Of a stretch of 64,000 nt of DNA, positions 11,100 through 23,891 are shown piece after piece (position 1 is the first letter of the stretch; every line of letters begins with the position of its first letter). Origin of the DNA: Anodontia alba (taxonomy: Eukaryota > Mollusca > Bivalvia > Lucinida > Lucinidae); the NCBI GenBank assembly GCA_964016985.1, contig OZ024827.1:80303835-80367834 (forward strand). The letters run 5' to 3'. A program made the position numbers and the translations under genes. The notes beneath the pieces are model-generated. The model was not told the DNA's origin, searched no databases, and worked only from the letters and a program-made list of their open reading frames with translations.

Positions 11100-12815
11100 C
11101 GGAAATGTTCGGATAGAGGAGCTGCTTTACAGGTTGAAGAGCACCAGTAGGGGTATATCTTGTCTTTTACTATTAAACAGCCCTTCAGAGGAGCTCTTTT
11201 AGAGGTTGAAGAGCATCAGTAGGGGTACATCTTGCCTTTACTATATAATAGTACCAGGGGAGCTCTTGTACAGGGTGAAGAGTATCCGTAGTGGTATATA
11301 TTGCCTTTACAATATAATAGCACTTCAGGGGAGCTCTTCTACAGGTTGAAGAGCACCAGTAGGGGTACATCTTGCCTTTACTGTAAAACAGCACTTCATA
11401 TGAGCTCTTTTACAGGTTGATGAGCACCAGTAGGGTATTTCTTGTCTTAACTGTAAAACAGCACTTCAGAGGAGTTCATGTACAGGTTGAAGAAGACCAG
11501 TAGAGGTACATCTAGTCTTAACTGTAAAACAGCACTGCAGAGGAGCTCTTGTACAGGTTGAAGAGCACCAGTAAGGGTATATATAGTCTTAACTGTACAA
11601 CACACGTCAGAGGAACTCTGTTACAGGTTGAAGAGCACCAGAAGCGGTATTTCTTGTCTTAACTGTAAAACAGCACTTCAGAGGATCTCTTTTACAGGTT
11701 GAAGAACACCAGCAAAGGTATATCTAGCCTTAACTGTGATACACACTTCAGAGGATCTCTTTTACAGGTTGAAGAGCATAGTAAGTGTATATCTAGTCTT
11801 AACTGTAAAACATACTTCAGAGGAGCACTTGTACAGGTTGAAGAGCACCAGTAGGGGTATATCTTGCCTTTATCAAAGCACTTCATAGGACCCCATGTAC
11901 AGGTTTAGAGCACCAGTAGGGGAATATCTAGTCTTAACTGTAAAAACAGCACTTCCGAGGAAGGCTTGTATAAGTTGAAGAGCACCAGTAGCGGTATTTC
12001 TTGTCTTAACTGTAAAACAGCACTTCAGAGCTCTTTTACAGGTTGAAGAGCACCAATAAGGGTATAACTAGTCTTTATTGTAAATAAGCACTTCAGAGGA
12101 GCTCTTGTACAGGTTGAAGAGCACCAGTAAGAGTATATCTAGTCACTTTAGAGCTCTTTTACAGGTTGAAGAGCACCAGTAGGGGTATATCTTAACTATA
12201 AAACGGCACTGCAGAGGAGTTTGCGTACAGGTTGAAGAACACTAGTAGGGGTATATCTTGTCTTAACTGTTAAATAGCACTTCAGAGAAGCTCTTTTACA
12301 GGTTGAAGAATACCACTTAGGGTATATCTAGTCTTATCTGTAAAAAAGCACTTTAGAGGAGCTCTTTTACAGGTTGAATAGCACCAGTCGGGTATATCTT
12401 GTCTTAACTGTAAGGCAGCACTACAGAGAAGCTATTTTACAATCTGAAGCTCATTAGTAGGGGTGTCTTTGATTTAGGTGGTACTACAGAGGAGCTCTTT
12501 TATAGATTGAAGAGCACCGGTAGGGGTTTATCTTTTCTTTGCTGTATGATAGCACTACAGAGGCGCTATTTTACATGTTGAAGATCACAAGTAGGGGTGT
12601 ATCCTGTTTTTGCTGTATGATAGCACTACAGAGGCGCTAATGTACAGGTTGAAGAGCACAGGTAGGGTTATATCTTACCTTTGCATTAGGATAGCACTAC
12701 AACAGAGCTCTTTTAAAGGTTGATGAGCACCAGAAGGAGTATATCTTGTCTTTGCTGTATGATAGCACTACGGAAGAGCTCTTGTGCGGGTTGAAGAGCA
12801 CCAGGTGCTGGTACT
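11100..12815 (-). repeat. ~71 bp satellite, array in first orientation
   Basis: About 24 diverged monomers of the type 'gagctcttttacaggttgaa' + 'gagcaccagtaggggtat' + 'cttaactgtaaaacagcac'. Most carry a GAGCTC hexamer. Several apparent short frames rich in LQLRLDIPLL arise from the repeat and are not coding. Confidence 0.9.
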
Positions 12816-15800
12816 ACTGGTGCTGCTAGTGGTGCTCCTAATCACGTAGAGGACTACTTCTGATGCACTGCCACAAACAACAGAGAAGATATACCACTAC
12901 TGGAGCTCATTAATATGTAGAAGAGCTCCTCTGTAGTACAACCATATACAACAGACAAGATACACTCCTAGTGGTGCTACTTATCTTGTAGAGGCGCTCC
13001 ATTCTAGTACAACCATATATAGCAGATAAGATATGCTCCTACGGGTGCTCCTTACCAAGTAGAGGAGCTCCTTTGTAGTACAAAAGTATACCCAGACAAG
13101 ATATACTCCTACTGGTGCTCCTTATTGTGTATAAGAGCTCTTTTCTAGCACAACCACATACAGCAGACAATATATACTTTTAGCTCTTTTAGTGGTGCTC
13201 CTTATGCTATATGACTGGCAGTACTCCTCTGAAGTGCTGTTTTACAGTTAAGACTATATATACCCCTACTGGTGCACTTCAATCTGTAAAATAGCTCCTC
13301 TGAAATGCTGTTTTACAGTTAAGACAAGATATACCCTTACTGGAGCTCTTCAACCTGTACAAGAGATCCTCTGTAGAGTTGTTTGATAGTTAAGACTAAA
13401 TATACACTCACTTACATTTCATTCTGTACAGGAGCTCCTCTGAAGTGTGTTTTACAGTTAAGACTAGATATACCCTTACTGGAGCTCTTCAATTGTAAAA
13501 GAGCTCCTCTGAAGTGTGATTTACAGTTAAGACAAGATATAGCCCAACTGGAGCTCTTCAACCTATAAAAGAGCTCCTCTGAAGTGCTGTTGTACAGTAA
13601 AGAAAATCCCTACAGGTGCTCTTCAACCTGTACAAGAGCTCCTCTGAAGTGTTTTCTTTTTTTACAATTGAGACAAGATTTACCCCTGCTGGTGCTCTTC
13701 AATTTGTACAAGAGCTCCTCTAAAGTGCTGTTTTACAGTTAAGACTAGATATACACCTGCTGGTGCTCTTCAACCTGTAAGCTAGCTGCTCTGAAGTGCT
13801 GTTTTACATTCAAGACAAGAAATACCCCTACTGGTGCCGTTCAACCTGTACAAGATCTCCTCTGAAGTGTGTTGTACAGTTGACTATATATGGCTCCTCT
13901 GAAATGCTGTTTTACAGTTAAGAAAGATATACCCTTTCTGGAGCTCTTTAACCTGTACAAGAGATCCTCTGTAGAGGTTTTTGATAGTTAAAACTAGATA
14001 TACACTCACTTACACTTCAATCTGTACATGAGTTCCACTGAAGTGTGTTTTACAGTTAAGACTAGATATACCCTTACTGGAGCTCTCCAATTGTAAAAGA
14101 GCTCCTCTGAAATGCTTTTTTGCAGTTAAGACAAGACATACCCCTACTTGTACTCTTCAACCTGTACAAGAGCTCATCCGAAGTGTTGTTTTACAGTTAA
14201 GACTAGATATACCCCTACTGGTCCTCTTCAACCTGTACATGAGCTCATCTGAAGTGCTGTTATATTGTAAAGGCAAAATATACTCCTACTATTGCTCTTC
14301 AATCTGTACAAGAGCTCTTCTGAAGTGTGTTTTACAGTTAAGACTAGATATACCCCTACTGGTGTTTACCCTGTACATGAGCTCCTCTGAAGTGCTGTTA
14401 TATTGTAAAGGCAAGATATACTCCTACTGGTACTCTTCAACCTGTAACAGAGTTCCTCTGAAGCTCTTTTTACAGTTCAGACAATAAATACCACTACCGG
14501 TGCTCTTCAATCTCTAACTGAGCTTCTCTGAAGTGCTGTTTTACTGTTAAGACATGAAATACTCCTACTGGTGTTCTTCAACTTGTAAAAGAGCTCCTCT
14601 GAAATGTTGTTCTACAGTTAAGACTAGATATACCCCTACAGGTGTTCTTAAACTTCAACAAGCCTTCCATTGAAGTGCTGTTATATTGTAAAGGCAAGAT
14701 ATACTCCTACTGGTACTCTTCAACCTGTTTCTCTGAAGCTCTTTTTACAGTTCAGACAATAAATACCACTACCGGTGCTCTTCAATCTCTAACTGAGCTT
14801 CTCTGAAGTGCTGTTTTACTGTTAAGACATGAAATACTCCTACTGGTGTTCTTCAACTTGTAAAAGAGCTCCTCTGAAATGCTGTTTTACAGTTAAGACT
14901 AGATATACCCTTACTGGTGCTCTTTAACCTGTCAAAGAGCTCTTCTGAAGTGTGTTGTACAGTTAAGACATGAAATACTCCTACTGGTGTTCTTCAACTT
15001 GTAAAAAAGCTCCTCTGAAATGCTGTTTTACAGTTAAGACTAGATATACCCTTACTGGTGCTCTTTAACCTGTCAAAGAGCTCTTCTGAAGTGTGTTGTA
15101 CAGTTAAGATAGATATACTCTTACTGATGCTTTCCATCCTGCAAAAAAGCTGTTGATAGTAAAAGGCAAGATGTATCCCTACTGGTGCTCTACAACCTGC
15201 AAAAGAGATCCCCTGGAGTGCTATTATATAGTAAAGGCAAGATGTACCCCTGCTGGTGCTCTTCAACCTGTAAAAGATCTCCTCTGAAGTGGATTTTTAT
15301 AGTACAAGGCAAGACGTATACCCACTGGTGCTCTACAACTTGTAAAAGAGCTACTCTGAAGTACTGTTTTATAGTAAAAGGTAAGATGTACCCCTCCCCC
15401 CCCCCCCTACTGGTGCTCTTCAACTTGTAAAAGAGCTCCTCTGAAGTGCTGTTTTATCGTAAAAGGCATGATGTACCCCTTATGATGTTCTTCAACCTGT
15501 AAAAGAGCTCCTCTGGAGAGCTGTTTTATAGTAAAAGGCAAGATATACCCCTAAAGATGCTCTTCAACCGGTAAAAGAGCTCTTCTGAAATGCTGTTTTA
15601 TAGCAAAAGGCAAAATGCACCCTTACTGGTGCTCTTCGACCTGTTAAAAAGCTCGTCTGAAGTGCTTTTATATAATAAAGCCAAGATGTACCCTACTGGT
15701 GCTCTTCAACCTGTAACAGAGCTCTTCTGAAGTGCTGTTTTATAGTAAAAGGCAAGATGTACCCCTACTGGTGCTCTTCAACCTGTAAAAGAGCTCCCCT

Positions 15801-17080
15801 GGAGTGCTACTATATAGTGAAGATGTACCCCTACTGATGCTCTTCAACCTCTAAAAAAGCTCCTCTGAAGTGCTGTTTTATAGTAAAAGGCAAGATGTAC
15901 CCCTACTGGTGCTCTTCAACCTGTAAAATAGCTTCCCTGAAGTGTTATATATAACAAAGCCAAGATGTACACCTACTGGCGCTCTTCAACCTGTAAAAGA
16001 GCTCCTCTGAAGTGTTGTTTTATAGTATAGGCAAGATGTACACCTACTGGTGCTCTTCAACCTGTAAAAGAGCTCCTCTAAAGTGCTGTTTTATAGTATA
16101 GGCAAGATGTACCCCTACTGGTGCTCTTCAACCTGTAAAAGAGCTTCCCTGAAGTGCTATATATAACAAAGCCAAGATGTACCCCTACTGGTGCTCTTCA
16201 ACCTGTAAAAGAGCTCCTCTGAAGTGCTGTTTTATAGTAAAATGCAAGATGAACCCCTAATGGTGCTCTTCAACCTGTATAAAAGCTTCCCTGGAATGCT
16301 ATTATCTAGTAAAGGCAACCCCTACTAGCGCTCTTCAACCAGTAAACGACCTCCTCTGAAGTGCTGTTTTATAGTAAAGGCAAGATGTACCCCTACTGGT
16401 GCTCTTCAACCTGTAAAAGAGCTTCCCTGAAGTGCTATTATGTAGCAAAGCCAAGATGTACCCCTACTGTTGCTCTTCAACCTGTAAAAGAGCTCCTCTG
16501 AAGTGCTGTTTTATAGTAAAAGGCAAAATGTACCACTACTGGTGCTCTTCAACGTTTAAAAGAGCTTCCCTGCAGTGGTATTATATAGTAAAGGCAATAT
16601 GTACCCCTACTAGTGCTCTTCAACCTGTAAAAGAGCTCCCCTAAAGTGCTGTTTTATAGTAAAGGCAAGATGTACCCCTACTGGTGCTCTTCAGCTTGTA
16701 AAACAGCTTTTCTAAATTGCTGTTTTATAGTAAAAGGCACGATGTACCCCTACTGGTGCTCTTCAACCTGTAAAAGAGCTCCCCTGAAGTGCTATTATAT
16801 AGCAAAGCCAAGATGTACCCCTACTGTTGCTCTTCAACCTGTAAAAGAGCTCCTCTGAAGTGTTCTTTTATAGTAAAAGGCAAGATGTACCCCTACTAGT
16901 GCTCTTTAACCTGTAAAAGAGCTTCCTTGAAGTGCTATTATATAGTTAAGGCAAGATGTTCCCCTACTAGTGCTCTTCAACCTGTAAAAGAGCTCCCCTG
17001 AACTGCTCTTATACAGTTAATGCAAAATGTACCCCTATTGGTGTTCCTCAACCTGTAAAAGAGCTCCTCTGAAGTGCTGT
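12816..17080 (+). repeat. ~71 bp satellite, array in opposite orientation
   Basis: The reverse complement of the preceding array ('tggtgctcttcaacctgtaa', 'gagctcctctgaagtgctg'). Units at 12816-13200 are strongly diverged. From 13200 they are regular, and beyond about 15400 they are the most alike, with 'tagtaaaaggcaagatgtac'. There are roughly 55-60 monomers in this half. Confidence 0.9.
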
Positions 17081-17216
17081 TCAATGTACGTGTAACACTT
17101 CATTATATTATTGTTGTTGTTTATAAATAGGTTCTAAGATGGAATGATTCTGGAGAGCGATGAACAAACTCACAGAACTGAAAACAGCTGAAATGCCAAT
17201 TTTCTGGGCTAGACTA

Positions 17217-17312
17217 CCCAGCTAGCTATAGCGTGTTGTGATCGGCCCGTCAGCTACCCTGAGGGGCCGACAACCGCCCGTTATAGATTTATAAAAAAAA
17301 ATGCTCACTGGG
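17217..17312. repeat. CCCAGC-palindrome MITE, degenerate
   Basis: Terminal 'cccagctagc' and 'actgggt' with an internal 'atcggcccgtcagctaccct'. Other copies are at 20897-20999, 33894-34000, 45445-45551 and 50097-50202. A further half copy follows at 17337-17380. Confidence 0.75.
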
Positions 17313-17392
17313 TACATGTAGCTGTTTAGGCCATTTTCGATAACGGCCCGTTATAGATTTATAAAAAATGCTCACTGGGTAAAAGTAGTTGC

Positions 17393-17670
17393 ATCACGAA
17401 AACATGCCTATATAATTTTGACCCCCTTAAACCCCACTTTTATATAGTAAAACTGGGGTTTACAGGGGTATACATTATTTCTTATTTCTGCTCAAATACA
17501 TAGATTGTGGGTACTCGTTAGAACCGCCTCGCCGAGGCGGTTCTAACGGGTACCCATAATCTATTTTTTGGGCAGAAATATGAAAAATATCAGAGTTTTT
17601 TATCTGAATATTTTTCAGTTTTTTTGGAGGTGAAATTTTCTATATATTTGAATAGGCGTGTTTTCGTAAT
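17393..17670. mobile_element. ACGAAAACAYGCC MITE with hairpin core
   Basis: Ends 'atcacgaaaacatgcc' and 'ggcgtgttttcgtaat' are inverted repeats. The centre is a hairpin, 'gttagaaccgcctcg' facing 'cgaggcggttctaac'. Flanking the core on one side is 'accccacttttatatagtaa'. Relatives are at 46736-47013, 47512-47854, 49401-49676 and 60664-60940. Confidence 0.85.
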
Positions 17671-18177
17671 ATTTAGGCCATTTTTCTGGGCTAGACTAGT
17701 TGTTTCGGCTTCGGTCAATTGGGCCTCATCAGTGACACTCACATAGAGTTTTTTTCCGGCAAAGACACTAACACTACCAGAAGTGAAGAAAAATAGTTTC
17801 TAAAAAGGAATGACCCTTAAGAAATCTGATCTGAATGTTTATAAAAACCAGAATTCAGAATACTGTGTTTGCACTAAGTACCCGGACTCACATTCAGTAT
17901 TTATCAATAAAGCATTCATTGCAATGCTTGAGTAGGTGATTTCTCACATATGTTTCTTTAATGTGTTGCATATCTTAGAAAACATTTAATCCTGTCATGC
18001 TAAAACGGCCTTAGAGTATTTGCAAATACAAGTGTAGTGAGTGTCCAGTCTAGGCACTTATCCGTGTAGACCCATTAAGTAAACATACCTATTAGTATGT
18101 AAAATGTATTTTCTAAGCCATAGTTTCAGATATACCAAGTTTTCTATAAAACTAAAAGTACTTTTCTTCTTTCAAGA

Positions 18178-20410
18178 CGAAAAAAAATTGTTGTGGGTAG
18201 TCACTAGAAGCGCCACGCAGAGAAATGTTGTTGTTCTTCCTTCACCAATACGTGTTGGAATTAGTATTAAGAAAGGCATCGCAGAGAAATGTTGATTTTC
18301 TTTCTTCACCAAAACATATGTTGTGAGGGGTCATTAGAAACTCCTCGCAGAGAAATGTTGTTCTTCTTTCTTCACAAAAACATGTATTGTGTGTCGTCTT
18401 TAGAAGCGCCTGGTATAGAAAGGTTGCTCTTCTGTCCTCACCAAAACAGTTGTTGTGAGGAGTCATTAGAAGCGCCTCGCAGAGAAATGTTGTTCTTCTT
18501 TCTTCACTAAAACAAATGTTGTGAGTAGTCATTAGAAGCGCCTCGCAGAGAAATGTTGTTCTTCCTTCTTCACGAACACATATGTTGTTGACATCATTCG
18601 AAGCGCCTCGCAGAGAACTGTTGTTCATCAGAACATATGTTGTTAGTCATTAGAAGTGCCTCGCAGAGAAATGACTATCTTCCTTCATCATCAAAATATA
18701 TATTGTGGGTAGTCATTGTAAGCGACTTGTAGAGAAATGTTGCTCTTTCTTCTTTACGAAAACATATGTTGTTGACAGTCATTAGGAGCGCCTCGCAGAG
18801 AAATGCTGTTCACCAAAACATATATTGTGAGGAGTCATAAGAAGTGCCTCGCAGAGAAACGTTGTTCGTCTTTCTTTACCAAAAGATATGTTGATGACAG
18901 TCATTAGGAACGCCTCGAAGAGTAATGTTGTTGTTTTTTTCAGCAAAAGAAGTGTTGTGAGTCGCCATTAGAAGCGCCCAGCAGAGAAATGTTGTTCTTT
19001 CTTTACCAATATATATGTTGTGGGTAATCATTAGAAGTGCCTCGCAGAGAAATGTTGTTTTTCTTTCTTCACCAAAACATATGTTGAGGGTAGTCAATAG
19101 AAGCGCCTCCCAGATAAAAGTTGTTCTTCTTTATTCATCAAAACATATGCTTTTTGTAGTCAGAGAAATGTTCTTCTTTTTTCTTCAACAAAACATCTGT
19201 TATTTATAGTCATAAGAAACGCCTCGCACAGGAATGTTGTTCTTCTCTCTTCACCAAAACATATGTTGTGACTTTTCATAGTTCTTCTTTCTTCACAAAC
19301 ACATGTAGTAGTCAATAGAAGCGCCCCCCCCCCCCCCCCCCCCCCCCACCACACACACACCCAGATAAAAGTTGCTCTTCTTTCTTCACAAAACAAATGT
19401 TGTGGGTAATCTTTAGAAGGCTCTCGCAGAGAAATCTTCTCCTTTTTCTTTCACCAAAAATATGTTGTGTGTAGTCATAAGAAACGCCTTGCAGAGGAAT
19501 GTTGTTCCTAACAAATGATGTGAGTAGTCATTAAAAGACCTTGCAGAGAAATGTTTCTCTTCTTTCTTCACCAAAATATATGTTGTGAGTAGCCATTTGA
19601 AGCGCCTCATAGAGAAATATTTCTCTTCTTTCTTCACCAAAATATATGTTGTGAGTAGCCATTTGAAGCGCCTCACAGAGAAATGTTTCTCTTCTTTCTT
19701 CACCAAAATATATGTTGTGAGTAGCCATTTGAAGCGCCCCACAGAGAAATGTTTCTCTTCTTTCTTCACCAAAATATATGTTGTGAGTAGCCATTTGAAG
19801 CGCCTCACAGAGAAATATTTCTCTTCTTTCTTCACCAAAATATATGTTGTGAGTAGCCATTTGAAGCGCTTCACAGAGAAATGTTTCTCTTCTTTCTTCA
19901 CCAAAATATATGTTGTGAGTAGCCATTTGAAGCGCCTCACAGAGAAATGTTTCTCTTCTTTCTTCACCAAAATATATGTTGTGAGTAGCCATTTGAAGCG
20001 CCTCACAGAGAAATGTTTCTCTTCTTTCTTCACCAAAATATATGTTGTGTGTAGCCGTTTGAAGCGCCCCACAGAGAAATGTTTCTCTTCTTTCTTCACC
20101 AAAATATATGTTGTGAGTAGCCATTTGAAGCGCCTCACAGAGAAATATTTCTCTTCTTTCTTCACCAAAATATATGTTGTGAGTAGCCATTTGAAGCGCT
20201 TCACAGAGAAATGTTTCTCTTCTTTCTTCACCAAAATATATGTTGTGAGTAGCCATTTGAAGCGCCTCACAGAGAAATGTTTCTCTTCTTTCTTCACCAA
20301 AATATATGTTGTGAGTAGCCATTTGAAGCGCCTCACAGAGAAATGTTGCTCATCTTTCTTTACTGAAATATATAAGGCGCTTCTAATGACTATTCAGAAC
20401 ATATGTTTTG
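18178..20410 (+). repeat. 66 bp satellite array 1
   Basis: About 33 tandem monomers built from 'cttctttcttcaccaaaaca', 'tatgttgtgggtagtcatta' and 'gaagcgcctcgcagagaaatg'. Monomers before about 19540 are diverged and include a C run at 19326-19347. Those at 19540-20345 are nearly identical. The array closes with an inverted half-monomer (20372-20410, 'ggcgcttctaatgactattc'). Because 66 bases are 22 codons, frames stay open for up to 307 residues on both strands at once; I do not regard these as genes. Confidence 0.95.
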
Positions 20411-21436
20411 GTAAAAATAATATATTTACCTTGATATCCCTCTTATCCAGAGCTATGTAAGTCATCGGTTTCTGCACCAAATAATAATATTAGGGAAATA
20501 ACATAGTAAAAATACTCTAATATAGTAGAATCCACATACCCCTATTTTTATTTATGGGAAAATATCGAGGTACATATTAGACTTATTAATGTAACTGAAT
20601 GCTTATGTAATGCTTATGCCTATTAGGGGCTTTGGTGCTGGTGCAGATGCGCAGGATGATCTGAGCTTTTCGAATATCTTAATGTGTTCTTTGTTTCCTA
20701 GGGCATTTTGTTCGATTTATTTTTATTCAGGAATTGTAGATCAAATTCGGTAAATACGGACAGGGCTAAAATGCTTGGAATCTGGATAATTCATATAAAA
20801 CCCTGCGAATTACTGCTAAGATTCATTGATGGAACAAAGGAACAAAGAAATCATACGCAATGCTCAAAACAGTGTTGATTCAAAAATAGTCAACAACCCA
20901 GTAAGCATTCTTTATAAATCTACAGCGGGCCGTTATAGATCAGCTACCCTGACGGACCGATAACGGCCCGCTGTAGATTTATAAAGAATGCTAGCTGGGA
21001 ACATACCTATCCGTATGTTTTCGGCTGTGCCTAAACGGGCGGAAAACTACGAGCAGTTTACTTTTTTACCTCATAACATTAAACTGGATCTTATCATCGG
21101 AAGTAAATATTAATACATCGAAGATCTATTTACAACCAACATGACACTAAGATGTAAGTAAACCATCTCAAAATATTGCGGCGATTCTTTTTTTTAATCT
21201 TCAGCTCTCTTTTGTTTTCAGGTAATACAACTGGGGTGTCCCCGATGAAACGAAAACTAAACCACCATTGAAAAGGGCTATTGTTTAGTGAATAACTCGA
21301 TTTAAAATAATTTAAACTGTTATTTCAAGAAGAAAAGGACTAGTTGCCGTCACACAAATGGACGACCGGGAATGTCGATTCGGATACACCTGTCCGTATT
21401 TACCCCTCTGTCAGTATTTACATTTATTCTCCCTAT
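20411..21436. other. intergenic DNA with one palindromic MITE
   Basis: Nothing coding is recognised. A 103 bp CCCAGT...CTGGG palindrome lies at 20897-20999. Confidence 0.5.
20897..20999. repeat. CCCAGC-palindrome MITE
   Basis: 'cccagtaagcattctttata' reads back as 'tataaagaatgctagctggg'. The core is 'cagctaccctgacggaccga'. The near-perfect hairpin spans the whole element. Confidence 0.85.
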
Positions 21437-22180
21437 ATGTGTGACGCAGCCGATGCAGCTTCCGAGTGTCGGTACCTGTATGGGCTTATACATTATTTTA
21501 CATGGTTCCTTTCAGGATTTTTATTTGACATGTGGAATGTATGGCGGCTCTATGAAAAACGACGGCGACAGTGTTTCTTTTGTTTAATTTTATTCGATAA
21601 AAATACCAAAAACAGACTGGTCGTTGTAAAAATAATTGAATCAAACATAACAAACAAATCAGAAGATAAAATAACACAGACGTAGAACTGGTCTAACTGG
21701 TCAGGAATACTAATGCAGTAAAATTCCGCTGTTAAGACCACTCGAAATTAAGACCATCCCACAATCAAGACCCGCTTTTGGCAGTCCCAAATGTTTTCTT
21801 ATTACGGTAAACTTAAATAGTACACTAAGGTGTCTGACAAAATGGCATATGCAAAACAGTGTAGACCCAGATCAGACTGCTCCTGAAGGAGCAGTCTGAT
21901 CAGGGTCTACACTGTTTGCCAACCACCTAAGTATTTTACGCAACGACTGCACAAAAACAAAATTTAGACCAAAAGAGTATGAAAAAAGTAGGGATTTTAG
22001 GATATTTACCATATTCTATATTCAATATTAAGACCACCCCACTAAATAAGACCACTTTTAGACAGCCCGAAAATGGTCTCAAAAGCGGAATTCTACTGAA
22101 TATAAATTCTGAAAGGTCAAATCACTTGATGCGCAAAGCACAAAAAGAGCCTTTATGCTCCTTGTGTGGATGACTTAGGC
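21437..22180 (+). repeat. dispersed repeat interrupted by a TIR element
   Basis: 'tgtgtgacgcagccgatgca' to 'gatgcgcaaagcacaaa' matches 42967-43315 across about 280 bases. The match is broken here by the element at 21716-22098, and 43205-43225 shows the uninterrupted arrangement. The 113-codon frame at 21344-21685 is not kept in the other copy. Confidence 0.75.
21716..22098. mobile_element. pogo/Tc1-like MITE with CAGTA ends
   Basis: Left end 'cagtaaaattccgctgttaa' and right end 'tctcaaaagcggaattctactg' are about 25-base imperfect inverted repeats. The element sits inside the dispersed repeat and carries the dispersed 'cagtgtagacccagatcaga' hairpin (about 21855-21922). Assignment to pogo rests only on the CAGTA-type terminus. 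Confidence 0.65.
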
Positions 22181-22544
22181 CCAGATCTGGCTGCGCAGTT
22201 GCACAGGCTGATCACGGCCTTCGCTGCCCGCTTACAGAATCAATGGATACTATGTGCATGTTGACTAAAAAAAAGAATGCTCAGCTCAGACTGTACGGAT
22301 GCGCATGCTAATTTCGGTCTTCGTTGTTCGCTCATGGCATGCGCGACTTTTTTTTGCACGTTGCGCAGCACCAAAAAGCAAGAGTCTCGTACAAAGACAA
22401 AATTAGGAGATGTGTAGCTATTCAGAAATATACACCGTTACTTTCGAATCCCGCACCCACATATCCCAACCCAACTACAACACCTACTCTACTTTCAACA
22501 TCTTTAAGAAAGTTATTTATCACGTAGTGCTTTATCCAGAAGAC

Positions 22545-22890
22545 GTATGAGCTGGGGCACAGCATTTCCTACTAGAGTGCATGTGCGCCCAGCGACGACT
22601 CGGATTAGCTAGAGCACCCGCACGGTCTTATCAGAATCGTCGGGATCAGAGTCTACTCTGTGTGTAGTCAAGGATCCAAATCGTCTCCAGGTGGGCACCG
22701 AAGACTCCGATCAGACTGTTTAGATGCGCCCGATGCTCTGTGTCTCCACTGGGCGCACATACAATATTGTAGGAAATGTGCCCCGGCGCATATATCTGCA
22801 ATATCATTTGTCATGATTTGAGGCGAAACATTTTGTGCCGCGTCGAAGAAAAAGGCTCTTCTGACTTTCCGTCGAATCAGTGCGCATGCC
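22545..22890. repeat. GC-rich 'gcgcccagcgaagactc' repeat
   Basis: Carries 'gtgcgcccagcgacgactc' and the side sequence 'ggctcttctgactttccgtc'. A copy with inverted layout is at 39315-39668. Other members lie near 22190-22350, 26058-26205, 27190-27345, 30335-30560, 33485-33745, 48050-48275, 49005-49205 and 59790-60010. Confidence 0.7.
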
Positions 22891-22984
22891 CGCCCAACAA
22901 ACACACAAGTCACAACAACGTCTTTACAACGTCGCTACAGCGACGTTATAACGACGTTGTTGGGACGTTCGGTGTTTGCTGGGC
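22891..22984. repeat. AACGTC palindrome MITE
   Basis: 'gcccaacaaacac' faces 'gtgtttgctgggc', with a core 'caacgtcgctacagcgacgt'. A nearly full-length hairpin. Confidence 0.8.
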
Positions 22985-23277
22985 GGCCACTTAGCTTGGC
23001 CACATGTCTAGTTCTTTGATGAAAGTTGCCCCTTGACCTACTGTCCACGTGAGCAAACAGCGTAGCTTCTTGCGATACTGTGCAGATGCGCAGGCTCGCC
23101 TTAACATTTACTGTTATCGTATGCTATAGCAGCTCTTTTCCCATGACACGGCTTCTTGTCGTTACTTCCTCAGCATAATGTATTATTCTTTTCGTTGGTT
23201 TAAAAAATGAACACTTTAACTATGCAATCCTTGTGTGATTATACGCTACTTCCTTGTTTGTTTACACACTACGAAAT

Positions 23278-23308
<31 letters not shown>

Positions 23309-23837
23309 CACACGATTAAGTGGATTTGATACATTTTCAGAGGAGACAACTCTGTTAAGCTCGTTTTGCTCCCTTCTAAAAATGGGTCTACTCAAAAAGG
23401 CAATAATTTGCTCCCCTTGGAAGCAAAGTCATTCCTTTTGGTGTAGATCTCTTTTAAGAAGGAGAATTGCGTTCAGGAAAGCAAACAGGAAGTCACAAAA
23501 GCTATCTCCTTGTCAAATAATAGTGGAAAATCTACAAAATGTATCCATTTACCTTCAAATAAAACAGCCAAAGCATGAAGGGACAAGACAACACCGAACT
23601 GATTCATGTATGCACTTATTAATGGATTTTTGTCCCTATCTAGAGTCAGTGGAAATGTATTCGATGGCTCTAACGGAAATGTTTCATAACTAATGATGAG
23701 AGGGTGGGGCGGCAAGTGTAAAATGTGAAGTATAAACATCAGCTCAAGTAAAGAAACCTCTGCGATACCACACATAGACTTTTTATGCCAACCTATACCC
23801 AAGACAGGAGCCTCCTCTGTTAAACCACGCTTAGAAT
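22985..23837. other. intergenic DNA, no gene recognised
   Basis: Contains a poly-A run (23277-23303) and a dispersed repeat around 23330-23690 ('aagcaaacaggaagtcac') that resembles 26630-26900 and 34285-34530. The two overlapping frames at 23382-23802 lie on opposite strands over this repeat and are not supported. Confidence 0.5.
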
Positions 23838-23891
23838 TTTATGCACTATGTACCACCAGCCAGTATAGTCATCTATAATATCATTAATGTA

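Larger units (their letters stand above)
17127..18177 (+). repeat. head of satellite-bearing composite element, copy 1
   Basis: About 1 kb of unique-looking sequence ('ggttctaagatggaatgatt' onward) that recurs at 33806-34855, both times directly followed by a 66 bp satellite array. The two heads share an old palindrome insertion (17217 here, 33894 there). This copy also holds a second palindrome fragment and a 278 bp MITE (17393-17670). No coding potential is seen. Confidence 0.8.

Noticed and set aside
18178..20410. CRISPR array
   Set aside because: Repeats are directly adjacent without unique spacers, and the context is a eukaryotic genome.
19413..20460. Three overlapping frames (307, 263 and 291 residues) as genes
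   Set aside because: Same cause: simultaneous open frames over near-identical 66 bp monomers on both strands.
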